From Geosiphon pyriformis (lineage: Eukaryota > Glomeromycota > Glomeromycetes > Archaeosporales > Geosiphonaceae), in the NCBI GenBank assembly GCA_016748015.1, contig JAAOMT010000649.1, forward strand, positions 8,467 through 21,279: 12,813 nt of DNA, in the 5' to 3' direction. Both the position numbers and the translations under genes were made by a program. Shown piece after piece: positions 1 through 7,790 of this stretch. The notes beneath the pieces were generated by a model, which ran no database searches, was not told where the DNA came from, and saw nothing but the letters and a program-made list of their open reading frames with translations. The stretch's first letter is position 1. Every line of letters starts with the position of its first letter.

Positions 1-479
1 ATGTTTTTAGATTTGTCTCATTTATGATAGTCTGTCAGCATTTTCCATTGTCTTTTCCCTTTTTATAATATACTGTAAATGTATATGGTAATAGTGCTAT
101 TTTCTATCTTATATAGTAATTGTCTCCAAATTCTTGATTCTAAATTGAAGTTAATTCTTTGTAATCTGTATATACTTCAAACTTTTGGCTCAAGTATTCT
201 TTCTATTTTATGACTGTTCAATAGATTGCTAAGTGTTCTAATGCTAGTGTTCCATAGTTCTTTTCAGTTGGACTTAAGCTTCTGCTGACATATGCCACTG
301 AATGTTCTCTTCCATCCGGTTCTTTTTGTAATAGTACTGCTCTCAATGTTTGGTTTGACACATCAGTAGTGATGATAAATGGTTTATTGTGGTCTGGATA
401 GATCAATACTGGAGCTTGAATAAGCTTTCTTCTTAGTATATCAAATGCTTTTTGTTGAGTTTTTGTCTATTTGTACTTC
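1..479 (-). pseudogene. RT-RNase H tether and RNase H of element A, broken
   Basis: RNase H degrades the RNA strand of the RNA-DNA hybrid during reverse transcription. The connection segment (QQKAFDILRRKL, then IQAPVLIYPD) is followed by ITTDVSNQTLRAVLLQ, the Ty3/Gypsy RNase H start with its catalytic Asp in TTDVS; the usual Gly of this motif is Arg. Further on are REHSVAYVSRSL, a KNYGT-LALEHLAIY stretch, and KFEVYTDYKEL with a second conserved Asp. Stops include TGA at 218-220, where element B has TGG, and TAG at 203-205, which element B shares. The sequence aligns with element B 7240-7735 right to position 1. The copy is nonfunctional. Confidence 0.85.
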
Positions 480-1060
480 ATATTCTTGGTTTATAGCTAA
501 TGAAATGGCTGAGCCAGTTTAGAAAAGTCCTTGATAAAATAATGATAATAATCTGTAAATCCCAAAAATGCTCTTAGTTTTGTCAAATTGGTTAGTACTG
601 GGAAGTTTTTTACTATTGCAATCTTATCCAGATCTGTTTTGATACCATTTTTGCTTACAACATGTCCCAAAAACTTGAGTCCTGTTTTTCTAAAGAAGCA
701 TTTGTTGGTGTTTAGTTTCAATCCTGTTTGTCTGAGTCTTTCAAATACTTGTTGAAGATGATGCAGATGATCATCAAATGTTTTTAAGAACACATTGGTA
801 TTATCCAAGTATACAACTACTGATTTCCATAGTAGTTTAGTATAGACAATTTCCATAAGTTACTGGAAAGTGGCTGGAGCATTTATCAAGCCAAATGGCA
901 TGACTTCAAACTCAAAATTCCTTTTTCATGTTGTGAAAGCTGTCTTCTTTTTATCTTCTGGATTCATGGCTACTTGCCAATAACTGCTGTCTAAATTTAG
1001 AGTTGAGAACTATTTCTTCCCTCCAAAAACATCAAACAGTTTTTGAATCTTTGGAGTCAG
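480..1060 (-). pseudogene. Reverse transcriptase, palm to thumb (C-terminal half), element A
   Basis: This is the second half of the RT, separated from the first by the solo LTR. In order it shows FSTLNLDSSYWQV (motif A, with the catalytic Asp), a PFGL-NAPATF motif B (about 870-900), VVVYLDNTNVF (motif C, 794-811), and NKCFF-KTGLKFLGHVVS then FPVLTNLTKLRAFLGF (thumb). Motif C of active enzymes is YxDD; here the second Asp codon at 800-802 is AAT (Asn), one G-to-A change. A TAG at 1010-1012 stands where Ty3/Gypsy RTs usually have Trp or Tyr before FSTL. It is in the same frame as the N-terminal half and would have made cDNA in cytoplasmic particles. Function is lost. Confidence 0.88.
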
Positions 1061-1533
1061 TGTTACAGATGATTTTTTGGAATCCAAGTCAAATAACAAA
1101 TCTGTAACTTGGTGCTTAGTTGGTACTCAGATGTTGATATCTAAAAGTTTTGGTGGTGAAGTTTTTTGTATAATGGACAAAGATTCAATAATGCGGCAAT
1201 TTGTTGTTTGTTGTTAATTGTTTTCCAATTTCTTTTTCAGCTTGGTGACTGGATTTATTCTGGCAGTCGTGCCCTTCTGATAAGCTAACCAATATTATAT
1301 ATAAATCTACCCTTATTTTTGGGTCTTTTACCAAGCTATCCGTGACGTCAATAACTCAGTGCTTTTAATTTTCAATTAATTAGTATGCACAACAAAATTA
1401 AAGAAAGAAAGAAAATAAAATAAAATAAAGAAAATAAAACAATAAGAAAATAAGCCAAGGCAATTTGGTAAATTAGTATCTTGTCAATAGCCGTGATCAA
1501 GAGCTATTGTTCTAACATAGTTAAGTATCAATT

Positions 1534-1558
1534 ACTATCAACATAAAGTGTTGATAGT
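1534..1558. repeat. Perfect 10-bp stem-loop in solo LTR
   Basis: ACTATCAACA at 1534-1543 pairs with TGTTGATAGT at 1549-1558 across a 5-nt loop. The same hairpin is perfect in both LTRs of element B and has two stem mismatches in the LTR of element A. It lies downstream of the TATA box, so it would be in the transcribed leader. Confidence 0.7.
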
Positions 1559-1669
1559 GGGGAGTGGATTGAGATATGAAATAATTATTTATTTAATGAT
1601 AAGGAACTGGAAGGTTGCTTTTATCAAATCTAAACTGGATCTCCCTCCTTTCAGCTTCTAATACTACTG

Positions 1670-1678
1670 CTATATATA
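1670..1678 (-). promoter_or_regulatory. TATA box in solo LTR
   Basis: Reads TATATATAG on the minus strand, preceded by AATTATG. The same string occurs at the matching place in both LTRs of element B, and a one-base variant in the LTR of element A. Position in the LTR fits a pol II core promoter with transcription starting downstream. Activity is inferred only. Confidence 0.55.
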
Positions 1679-1716
1679 CATAATTGAGATTCTTCAATTC
1701 TTCGATTCTTCATGAC

Positions 1717-1834
1717 AGGAATTCTGAAATTCCTAGAATTCTGTAATTTTTTTAAGAGGAATCCTGCAATTCCTTGTGTGAGAATCCTGTAATTCCTAGA
1801 ATTCTGCAATTCCTGAGAGGAATTCTGGAATTCC
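1717..1834. repeat. GAATTC-rich imperfect palindromic array in solo LTR
   Basis: Short units such as GGAATTCTG, CAATTCCT and GAATCCTG repeat every 10-20 bases for about 118 bp. Because GAATTC is its own reverse complement, the array reads alike on both strands. It lies upstream of the TATA box in the LTR's own orientation, i.e. in U3. An open frame across it (1651-1872 minus) is an effect of the repeat and not a gene. Confidence 0.75.
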
Positions 1835-1905
1835 ACATTTACTATATCTACTTTTGATTGGCTAGTAATCATGCTAATATATTTCTTATATTTCTATGAG
1901 TGACA

Positions 1906-2614
1906 TTGGATAGCTATCACTTTTGGTTACTCTATTCAATTTCCAATAATCCACACAAAACCATATTTTTCTATTCTTTTTTTTGATTAGTACTACTGGT
2001 AATAACCATGGGCTCATTGATTGAATTAACTTATTGTCAAGCATCTGGTGGATTTCTTGACAAATGATCTTGTGGCTGGCTGGTGGTATTTGATATGCTC
2101 TTTGTTTAATTGGCATTGTATCTCCAGTCTTGATCTGATGCTAAATAATATTGATGCAGCCAAATTCATTTTCATTAGTAAAGATGTTACTAAAATTGTT
2201 GAGTAACATCTTTAATTGTATTTGTTGGAGTGAGTCTAGATTTCCTATGTTCATTTGTTCCAATTGTTTTGGTTGGAGCAGATAACATTTGCTTTGTTTG
2301 TAAATAGTTTGTGATGTAATATTCACATATTCACAAAGCTGTAGAAAATCTGAAATGTAGTTTGGTAGTTAATCTTCAATTTCAGTGGTTAAATAGCCAA
2401 TAATGGTTTCTTTTGGTATCTCAATAACATTTCTGGTTGTGTTGTAGATAAAAATTTTGGTGTTTTTGGGGCTTTTGGCTGATATGTAAAGATTAGTAAG
2501 TCCCATTTTTTCTGATTCACAGATGGTGATTTCCATTTCAAACAATTGAGCTTGATCTTTTACTTCTCTTTTTATGGCTAACATATACTGGTCATATAGT
2601 GGAATGAAAATTGA
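1906..2614 (-). pseudogene. dUTPase-RT linker and reverse transcriptase N-terminal half (fingers), element A
   Basis: After the dUTPase the frame continues through a roughly 150-residue linker that includes IYNTTRNVIEIPKETIIGYL and a QLKMLLNNFSNIF stretch, the typical lead-in to Ty3/Gypsy RT. RT proper starts with IKQRAYQIPPASH, then QEIHQMLDNKLIQ, SPWLLPVVLIKKKNRKIWFC and VDYWKLNRVTKSDSYP, equal to the fingers and motif 1/2 region. It stops at the solo LTR. In-frame TAA/TAG codons at about 2615, 2369 and 2141 sit where Gln is likely (one base from CAA or CAG). The Arg normally found in VDYRKLN is Trp, again one C-to-T step. Broken but unambiguous. Confidence 0.87.
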
Positions 2615-3340
2615 TTAATGAGTGGAGATAATTTTTCTCTTGTCAATAATTTCTTCCTCTGCCATATTAATTGGTATATCTATTTTGCCTGTGAATTCGA
2701 ATCTCTGTATCTTTTTTGCTGTAATCCCTAATTCTTCTCTGTTTTTTATTGATACTAATTGAGCTATTTTTATCAGAAGTAAGAATATTGCTTGTGCTAT
2801 CTTTTCATTTGGGTCTATAATATATGTCTTTTCCAAATCATTTTGTAGCATAGCAATGATATTTTCTACATATCCTGTGTCAATTATTTTTCTTTTAATG
2901 TTAATTCTCTTTTTTGTTAAACTACTCCTAGATGCTAGTTGAATCATAGTTGTTGCTGGAATTTCTAGTGCTATTTTGAGATTAATATAGGTGTGCAAAT
3001 GGGGTTCCAGTTTAATGAGATCTTTTCCCAGATATCTCAAATCAAACCCTGCATCAGTATTGTACACACATTCTAACATCATATTTTTATTGTTATTACT
3101 GAACCATTTAAGTTTCTGCTCTTTAGAGAGGTCAGAAAATGCAATATATTGTTCGTGGTTTAGATCAGAGTTTGAATCTGAGTCTAAAGTGTTGTTGGTG
3201 TTATTACTATATGAAACAGAACTGGAACTGTTGTTTTCATTGTCATCATTGTCAGAGTTTGAATTGGAATTAAAATTTGATTTTGATTCCAATGCACAGT
3301 TGCTAATTGGTTCTTCCTCTTCTGGAATTGTGTAAATCAT
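2615..3340 (-). pseudogene. dUTPase domain with acidic N-terminal linker, element A
   Basis: A trimeric-type dUTPase hydrolyses dUTP to dUMP and keeps uracil out of the cDNA. The 241-codon open stretch is the longest intact piece of A. Residues about 20-65 are Ser/Asn/Asp-rich low complexity. Motif 1 is AGFDL (97-101), motif 2 SRSSL (137-141), motif 3 IIDTGY (152-157, with the catalytic-type Asp and Tyr), motif 4 EKIAQAIF (179-186), and motif 5 RFEFTG (213-218). Motif 5 normally reads GFGSTG; Gly to Arg or Glu and Ser to Phe are each one transition, and Gly is also lost in motifs 2 and 3, so activity is doubtful. The Met at 3340 is internal to the polyprotein, not a real start: upstream codons are in frame. 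Confidence 0.88.
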
Positions 3341-3349
3341 GTAAATTGG

Positions 3350-4010
3350 TGGATTGTAAATGAGGTCACACTCATTACAATATTGAAAGTCACAGGGAAT
3401 TAAGCAATATTGACATAATTGAGTATTCTACTACTTTAAACACTGCTCTTGTTCTTTTTTAGTGGATGCTAATCATTGGTAATGTTCATAGAATTCTTCT
3501 GGATTGTTTTCAATGTTACCAAAGACGTCAAAGATGAGGATGTATTCAGGTTCAGACAATAAGAGTGGGTTATTTTTAATTTCTAATAACTTGCTAGTAG
3601 TGGCATCTTCTGTTTTTGCACTTGTTATTCTTCAGATTTTGTGTTCATCATGGGGATATCTTTTCAACTGTCTCAACACTCTTTTCCAGGCATCATTAAT
3701 TAAAGTCTCTTTGTGTATTCAGTTGTTTATCAGAATAGTATACTGACATGTCTTGTTGTATGTTCCTCTTTGTCCAGAAATGTCATTCCACATTTCTTCA
3801 TCAGATAAGATAGTTCCACATACGAAACAAGATTTGTTATCCCATTTTTCTTGTCTTTTTGGCATCCAAATTGTTCTATAATACATGGGTGACAATAGAA
3901 CTTTGTTGCTGTGAAGTATTTCTTATTATTGCCACAGCATGCACTCATTGATGACAATTTCTTGCCACAATCTATGCATACTAGTTTCAGTTAATAATAG
4001 TTAGATGGTA
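3350..4010 (-). pseudogene. Cys-rich (multiple CxxC) region between protease and dUTPase, element A
   Basis: Reading from 4010 downwards, pairs of cysteines appear: VCIDCGKKL (about 3970-3985), SACCG, FYCHPC (about 3890-3900), SCFVCG (about 3825-3840, after a one-base frameshift near 3870), then near the dUTPase LCQYC, IPC and QYCNEC (about 3365-3415). This is the look of one or two zinc-ribbon-like folds, about 210 residues in all. Between them is a stretch with WKRVLRQLKRYPHDEH. TGA and TAG codons interrupt it, two of the TAGs adjacent (about 3430-3435). Function is unknown; nucleic acid or protein binding through zinc is an inference from the spacing alone. It is not the Gag zinc knuckle, which lies far upstream. 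Confidence 0.65.
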
Positions 4011-4930
4011 GTGGTGAAGAGTAAACATAGGGGCTATAAGTGGTGGTTGGTATTGGATCTTTTTTCTTTTTCTTCTTTTTTCTCTTATTGTTATCCTTTT
4101 TCTATTCCTACATTGTTATTTTGTCCTGATTGTTGTTAGTTTCCCAGGCTTAGTTGGCATTCCAGGTAAGTTCTTTTTTTCCTTTTCCTTTTCCATTGTC
4201 ATCCCAAGAAAGTATTAGTAATAGCTTATTGTGGTCTTTGTCAGCCCAAAACACTTGATAGGCTTCTCAGATAGGTTTTTTTTTTTCTTCCTCAAATTCA
4301 ATAAGTGAGACTAATGACATGGTAATAGATTTGAAGTGTTTACACATGGCAGATACCCATGTGTGTTGGCTGTTTTGGCTAAGTTGGAGCTCCTGCATTG
4401 TCCAATCAAGTATGGTGTTGGTTTTAGATAACCAGTCATTTCCTACTAATGCTTAATATTGAGTTGCTTCCATCACTAGAACTTTGATGAAAATGATGAT
4501 GCTATTGACTTCAAAAAAGAAGTCATCAATTTCACCAATAAGGGTTTTGGTTGCCCTATCAGCAGTGATTATGTGAGCACTAATAGTGTGATTAACTTGA
4601 CAACCTAATTAGTTTATGAGTTGTCATGTAATAATGTTGCCAGCTGATCCACTATCTAGTATCAGTTTAGTGATGTAATCATCAATCTTCACATCAGTGT
4701 ACATGACAGTAATCAGTTTGGTGTCAAGAACAGCTTTACTGAATAATAGAACTGGTGTGATTTCCTTGAATTCGAATAGAAAAATTGTGGCTAACAATTT
4801 GTCATTGGTTATGGTAACTGGAGATATATTGCTGGTAAGTGATTTGTGTTGGTTGGGTTTCCAGTTGTAAAGTGAGGCATCTTCTGGGGTAACCAGAAGA
4901 CTTAAATAGTGTTGGACATTCAGGTTTTGG
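4010..4930 (-). pseudogene. Retropepsin-type aspartic protease and Lys-rich linker, element A
   Basis: The protease cuts the Gag-Pol polyprotein. The active site LILDSGSAGNIIT has its Asp codon at 4654-4656; a hydrophobic flap region follows, then LVGNDWL (about 4430-4455), the usual second signature near the end of these proteases. After that comes LDWTMQELQLSQ, an acidic EFEEEKKKP patch and a Lys-rich stretch (about 4060-4110) leading into the Cys-rich region. The lead-in is NVQHYLSLLVTPEDAS (about 4860-4935). Stops in frame include one just after the active-site segment and one before ALVGNDW, both one step from Gln. The frame is shared with Gag, so no frameshift signal is needed between Gag and protease. 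Confidence 0.82.
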
Positions 4931-5301
4931 GGGTTTTTGGTACCTGAATTCTGTTGTCAAGATCTTAATGCCTGGTTTAAGAAACTGGGAATCAGTTGAT
5001 AGACTACCATCGACAATTTCCAGCTTTGTTGTGTTAGTTTTAGCCTTTGGATTCCATTTTGAGATAAGTTTTGCAGTGGTGTTTAAATTTGTTAAGGCTG
5101 ATAAATTACCTAAGACTATGGCTGATAAATGGGTTGGGGCTACAGTTGATAAATAATGGGTGTTGTTGGCTGATAAATTGGTGGTTGATAAATTTGCAGC
5201 TACGTCATAGGTATGTAATTTGGTTGATATATTTCCGAGTGTAATTAATAACTCAAAGTTGGAAACCTGTGATCGGGATTTTGATATTGATTTTCTAATC
5301 A
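4930..5301 (-). pseudogene. Gag-protease linker with IYQP repeats, element A
   Basis: In the Gag-protease frame this segment carries six copies of I-Y-Q-P or close variants between about 5095 and 5232 (IYQPN, IYQPP, IYQPTTP, IYQL, IYQP, IYQP). At DNA level this appears on the plus strand as recurring TGATAAAT. Seven or so stops fall among the repeats, nearly all TAG or TAA where CAG or CAA (Gln) fits. A longer open frame of 166 codons (4802-5302) runs one base out of register across the same DNA. I treat that one as a shadow, because the frame used here joins the zinc knuckle upstream and the protease downstream without shifting. Function unknown; a flexible proline-rich spacer is likely. Confidence 0.7.
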
Positions 5302-6263
5302 TTGGTTTTCTATTCTTAACCTACAATTGACTCTCAAATATTTTTGTTTACCACAGTAGTGGCAAATACACGTCTCCTGTTGCCACTGTTGATTGGTAGA
5401 AGATGACAGATGTGACTAATTCTGGAAATGATTCGCATTTTCTTGATTATTGTATTGTTGTAGAGGTTGATAAACTGCTTAATTGTTAGCTAAGTATCTC
5501 TCTAATTTTTGGTTAATGAAATCACTGAATTGCTTCAACTTAGAATCCAATTCAGATAATCTGTTCATTACTAGATTTACAGCTTGGACATGGTTAGCTT
5601 TGAGTTCAGCTGCTTCAAAATTTCTGGCATTTGTAACTGCAGCTTGAAGGTCTGCTGGATGCATTGGGCATACACATTGGATGATGCTACTGCACAGGCT
5701 TCTGATGAATTGATTTAGAATTTGTGGTGCTGTAAAATAATCAGCTTATATGGCCTAAATTTGGTGCAGATTTCTGTGAAAGTGTTCTAAATAAGTAGTG
5801 ACTGCTTCATTTTTTCTTTGCTTGATGGTGGTAAAAGTGTTTACCAATTGGTTAATGCTATTATTATTACTAAAATATTGTAAGAATGCAAGCTTGAATG
5901 CATTGAAATCCTGGGGTTTGTTGACTAAGCTTTGATACCATAAGTCAGCAATATTCTGGAAAAAATAAGGAATGGCTTGGAGGGCTTTCACATTGTTCTA
6001 TCTATTGGCTGTGATGGCTTTTTCAACATCATTGAGCCATATTTGGGCATCGTCTTCTTCACCAGTAAACTTCTCCAGTTTTGTTATTGAAGCATAGTCT
6101 ATTGGATCTAAATTCAGTTGTTGTTGTTGTGATGGTTGCAAATGTTGTTGTGGCTGTTGAAGTGGCTGTTGAGGTTGTTGAGGTGATAGTTGAATAGGTT
6201 GCTAAAGTGGCTGCTGTGGAATTGGTTTCAGTATTAGTACAATTGGTGGCTGATTGATGACAA
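5301..6263 (-). pseudogene. Gag C-terminal part: Q/P-rich stretch, capsid-like domain, zinc knuckle (element A)
   Basis: Gag forms the particle that packages the element RNA. From the element B junction the frame reads a Gln/Pro-rich stretch (about 6105-6230, runs of CAA/CAG), then FTGEEDDAQIWLNDVEKAI, a capsid-like domain (about 5755-6080) with ADLWYQSLV and a FKLAFLQYF...YLEHFHRNLHQI pattern matching the retrotransposon Gag family, a helical segment (5479-5664) and a zinc knuckle at 5323-5364. The knuckle is C-HY-C-GKQK-Y-LRVN-C; active knuckles have His where this has Tyr (TAT at 5338-5340, one step from CAT). Stops include a TAG in ANR*NNV and one after LANN. The N-terminal part lies beyond element B. 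Confidence 0.85.
6260..6263. repeat. Target-site duplication of element B, left copy (ACAA)
   Basis: ACAA directly precedes the 5' LTR of element B and recurs directly after its 3' LTR at 10688-10691. Removing B and one copy joins the two halves of element A gag in frame. Confidence 0.75.
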
Positions 6264-6389
6264 TATTACTTATAGAAATATAGGAAATAGATTAACATGA
6301 GTAGTAGCCAATTAGAAGTAGGCATAGTAAATGTAGAATTCCAGGATTCTTGTCATGAAGAATCAAGAAATTGAGGAATCTTAATTATG

Positions 6390-6398
6390 TATATATAG
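6390..6398 (+). promoter_or_regulatory. TATA box, 5' LTR of element B
   Basis: TATATATAG in the context TTAATTATG...TAGCAGG, conserved among the LTRs. It would start transcription about 25-35 bp downstream, near 6420-6430, placing both stem-loops in the RNA leader. Confidence 0.6.
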
Positions 6399-6510
6399 TA
6401 GCAGGATTAGAAGCTGAAAAGACAGACCTCCTAGTTTAGATTGAATTAAAGAAACATTCCAGTTTCCAATCATCAAATAAATAATTATTCCATATTTCAA
6501 TCCACTCTCT

Positions 6511-6584
6511 ACTATCAACACTTTATGTTGATAGTAATTAATACTTAATCACACTGGAACAATAGCTCTTGATTACAGCTATTG
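6511..6584 (+). other. Tandem stem-loops in LTR leader (5' LTR of B)
   Basis: Stem 1: ACTATCAACA (6511-6520), loop CTTTA, TGTTGATAGT (6526-6535), 10 perfect pairs. Stem 2: CAATAGCT (6560-6567), 9-nt loop, AGCTATTG (6577-6584), 8 perfect pairs. In the 3' LTR and the solo LTR stem 2 changes one strand so that a G-U wobble keeps the pairing in the sense RNA. Likely an RNA-level element such as packaging or dimerisation, which is inference. Confidence 0.6.
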
Positions 6585-7027
6585 ACGAGATATTAATGTA
6601 CCAAATTGCCTTGGCTTATTTTTTCTATTTTCTTTATTTTTATTTTCTTTATTTTATTTTCTTTCTTTTTTTGATTTTGTTGTTGTATACTAATTGATTA
6701 AAAGATTAAGCACTGAGTTATTGATGTCAAAAATAGCCTGGTAAAAGACCCAAAAATAAGAGTAGAATTTTATATATTATTGGATAGCTTACCAAAAGGG
6801 CACGACTGTCAGACTAAATCTGGCCACTACACTGAAAAAGAAATTGGGAAAACTCTTGGAAAGATACATCTACTATCAACACTATTAAATCTCTGTCTAT
6901 TATACAAAGGACTTCATCAAAACCTTCAGATACAACACTTGCAGAACCTCATCCACAGAAGTAGCTTTTGAGCACCAAGTTACGGGTTTGTTATTTAATT
7001 CAACAGCAAAAATAATTACTTGTAACA

Positions 7028-7731
7028 ATGCCAACAAATGCTTCTTTGGAAAAACAGAACTCAAGTTTTTAGGACATGTAGTGAGCAAAAATGGCATCAA
7101 AACAGATCCAGAGAAAATAAAGATAGTAAAAAACTTTCCAGTGCTGACCAATATGACAGAACTGAAATCATTCTTGGAATTCGCCAGCTACTATTGACGT
7201 TTTATCAAGAACTTTTCCAAAATAGCATAGCCACTTAACCAACTGCAAACCAAGAATACCAAATATGAATGGGCAGAAAGTCAACAAAAAGCTTTTGACA
7301 TTTTGAAAAAAAAGCTTATTCAAGCTCCAGTACTGATTTATCCAGATTACAGCAAACTATTCATCATTATCACTGATACATCTGGCCAAGCATTGGAAGC
7401 AGTATTATCTCAGAGAGGACCAGATAACAGAGAACATCCAGTAGCATATGCCAGCAGAGGTTTAATGCCAGCCGAAAAGAACTATAGAACACTAGAACAA
7501 GAACACTTAGTAATATACTGGACAGTCATGAAATAGAGAGAATACTTGAGCCAGAAGTTTGAAGTATACACAGACCACAAGAGATTAACATTACTCCAAA
7601 AACAAAAATTTGGAAATGGAAAACAGTCAAGATGGAAAATGGCACTTGCACTATACAATTATACTATACATTACAAAAAAGGAAAAGACAATAGAAATGC
7701 TGACAGTTTGTTGCAAATGAAACAAATCTAA
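7028..7731 (+). pseudogene. RT thumb fragment and RNase H of element B, broken
   Basis: The frame begins at the end of the LTR with NANKCFFGKTELKFLGHV, the thumb of Ty3/Gypsy RT; nothing upstream of it is present. Then come FPVLTNMTELKSFLEFASYY, two stops (TGA at about 7196, TAG at about 7230), the tether QQKAFDILKKKL, and RNase H from IYPDYSKLFIIITDTSGQAL (catalytic Asp in ITDTS) through REHPVAYASRGLMPAEKNY, VIYWTVMK, TAG at 7534-7536, and KFEVYTDHKRLTLL. The usual GAVLSQ is EAVLSQ, a GGA-to-GAA change at the same Gly codon that became Arg in element A. RNase H is full length here apart from the stops; RT catalysis is impossible. Confidence 0.9.
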
Positions 7732-7790
7732 AAACATTTTAACACAAAAATATAACAAAACCAGAACAATAACAACGAAAAATGTAATAA

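Larger units (their letters stand above)
1061..1905 (-). mobile_element. Solo LTR of the same family, inserted in element A RT
   Basis: The 845-bp block begins TGTTAC and ends GTGACA, close to the TGTTAC...GTAACA termini of the other LTRs here, and aligns with them in the same order: conserved ACCC/GGTAAAAGA block, A/T-rich tract, two stem-loops, TATA box (1670-1678), GAATTC-rich array (1717-1834) and terminal block. Neither flank has internal element sequence; instead both sides are RT coding sequence of element A in the same frame. This fits LTR-LTR recombination removing an inserted copy. Target-site duplication is unclear: TTGGA occurs at 1906-1910 and at 1051-1055, five bases away from the apparent left end. 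Confidence 0.85.
6264..7027 (+). repeat. 5' LTR of element B (764 bp)
   Basis: Aligns with 9807-10687 from end to end with a single 117-bp gap in the GAATTC-rich array (one remnant unit at 6334-6350). Order: terminal TATTAC (TGTTAC in the partner), array remnant, TATA box at 6390-6398, stem-loops at 6511-6535 and 6560-6584, T-rich tract 6615-6690, TATACTAATTG, conserved GGTAAAAGACCC block, end TGTAACA. By hand count about 55 substitutions separate the two LTRs, all transitions. A 63-codon open frame at 6780-6971 lies within it and is not a gene. Confidence 0.93.

Noticed and set aside
1390-1445. A-rich GAAAATAAAA repeats resembling a poly(A) tail of a LINE or processed gene
   Set aside because: The same tract recurs at the same place in all four LTRs, so it is an LTR component.
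1651-1872. 73-codon minus-strand open frame with repeated LQNSRN units
   Set aside because: Translation of the solo LTR array, not a gene.
2991-3335. 114-codon plus-strand open frame opposite the dUTPase linker
   Set aside because: It mirrors the Ser/Asn/Asp-rich codons of the dUTPase N-terminus on the other strand; low complexity and no recognisable motif.
3504-3746. 80-codon plus-strand open frame
   Set aside because: Opposite the Cys-rich region of element A, whose frame is readable through it; no independent support.
6780-7151. Open frames inside the 5' LTR end of B (6780-6971 plus, 6900-7151 minus)
   Set aside because: LTR sequence; the 3' LTR copy does not keep the minus frame continuing into RT, and neither shows a known domain.
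7038-7238. 66-codon plus-strand open frame overlapping the RT thumb
   Set aside because: Out of register with NKCFFGKTELKFLGHV, which is the conserved reading.
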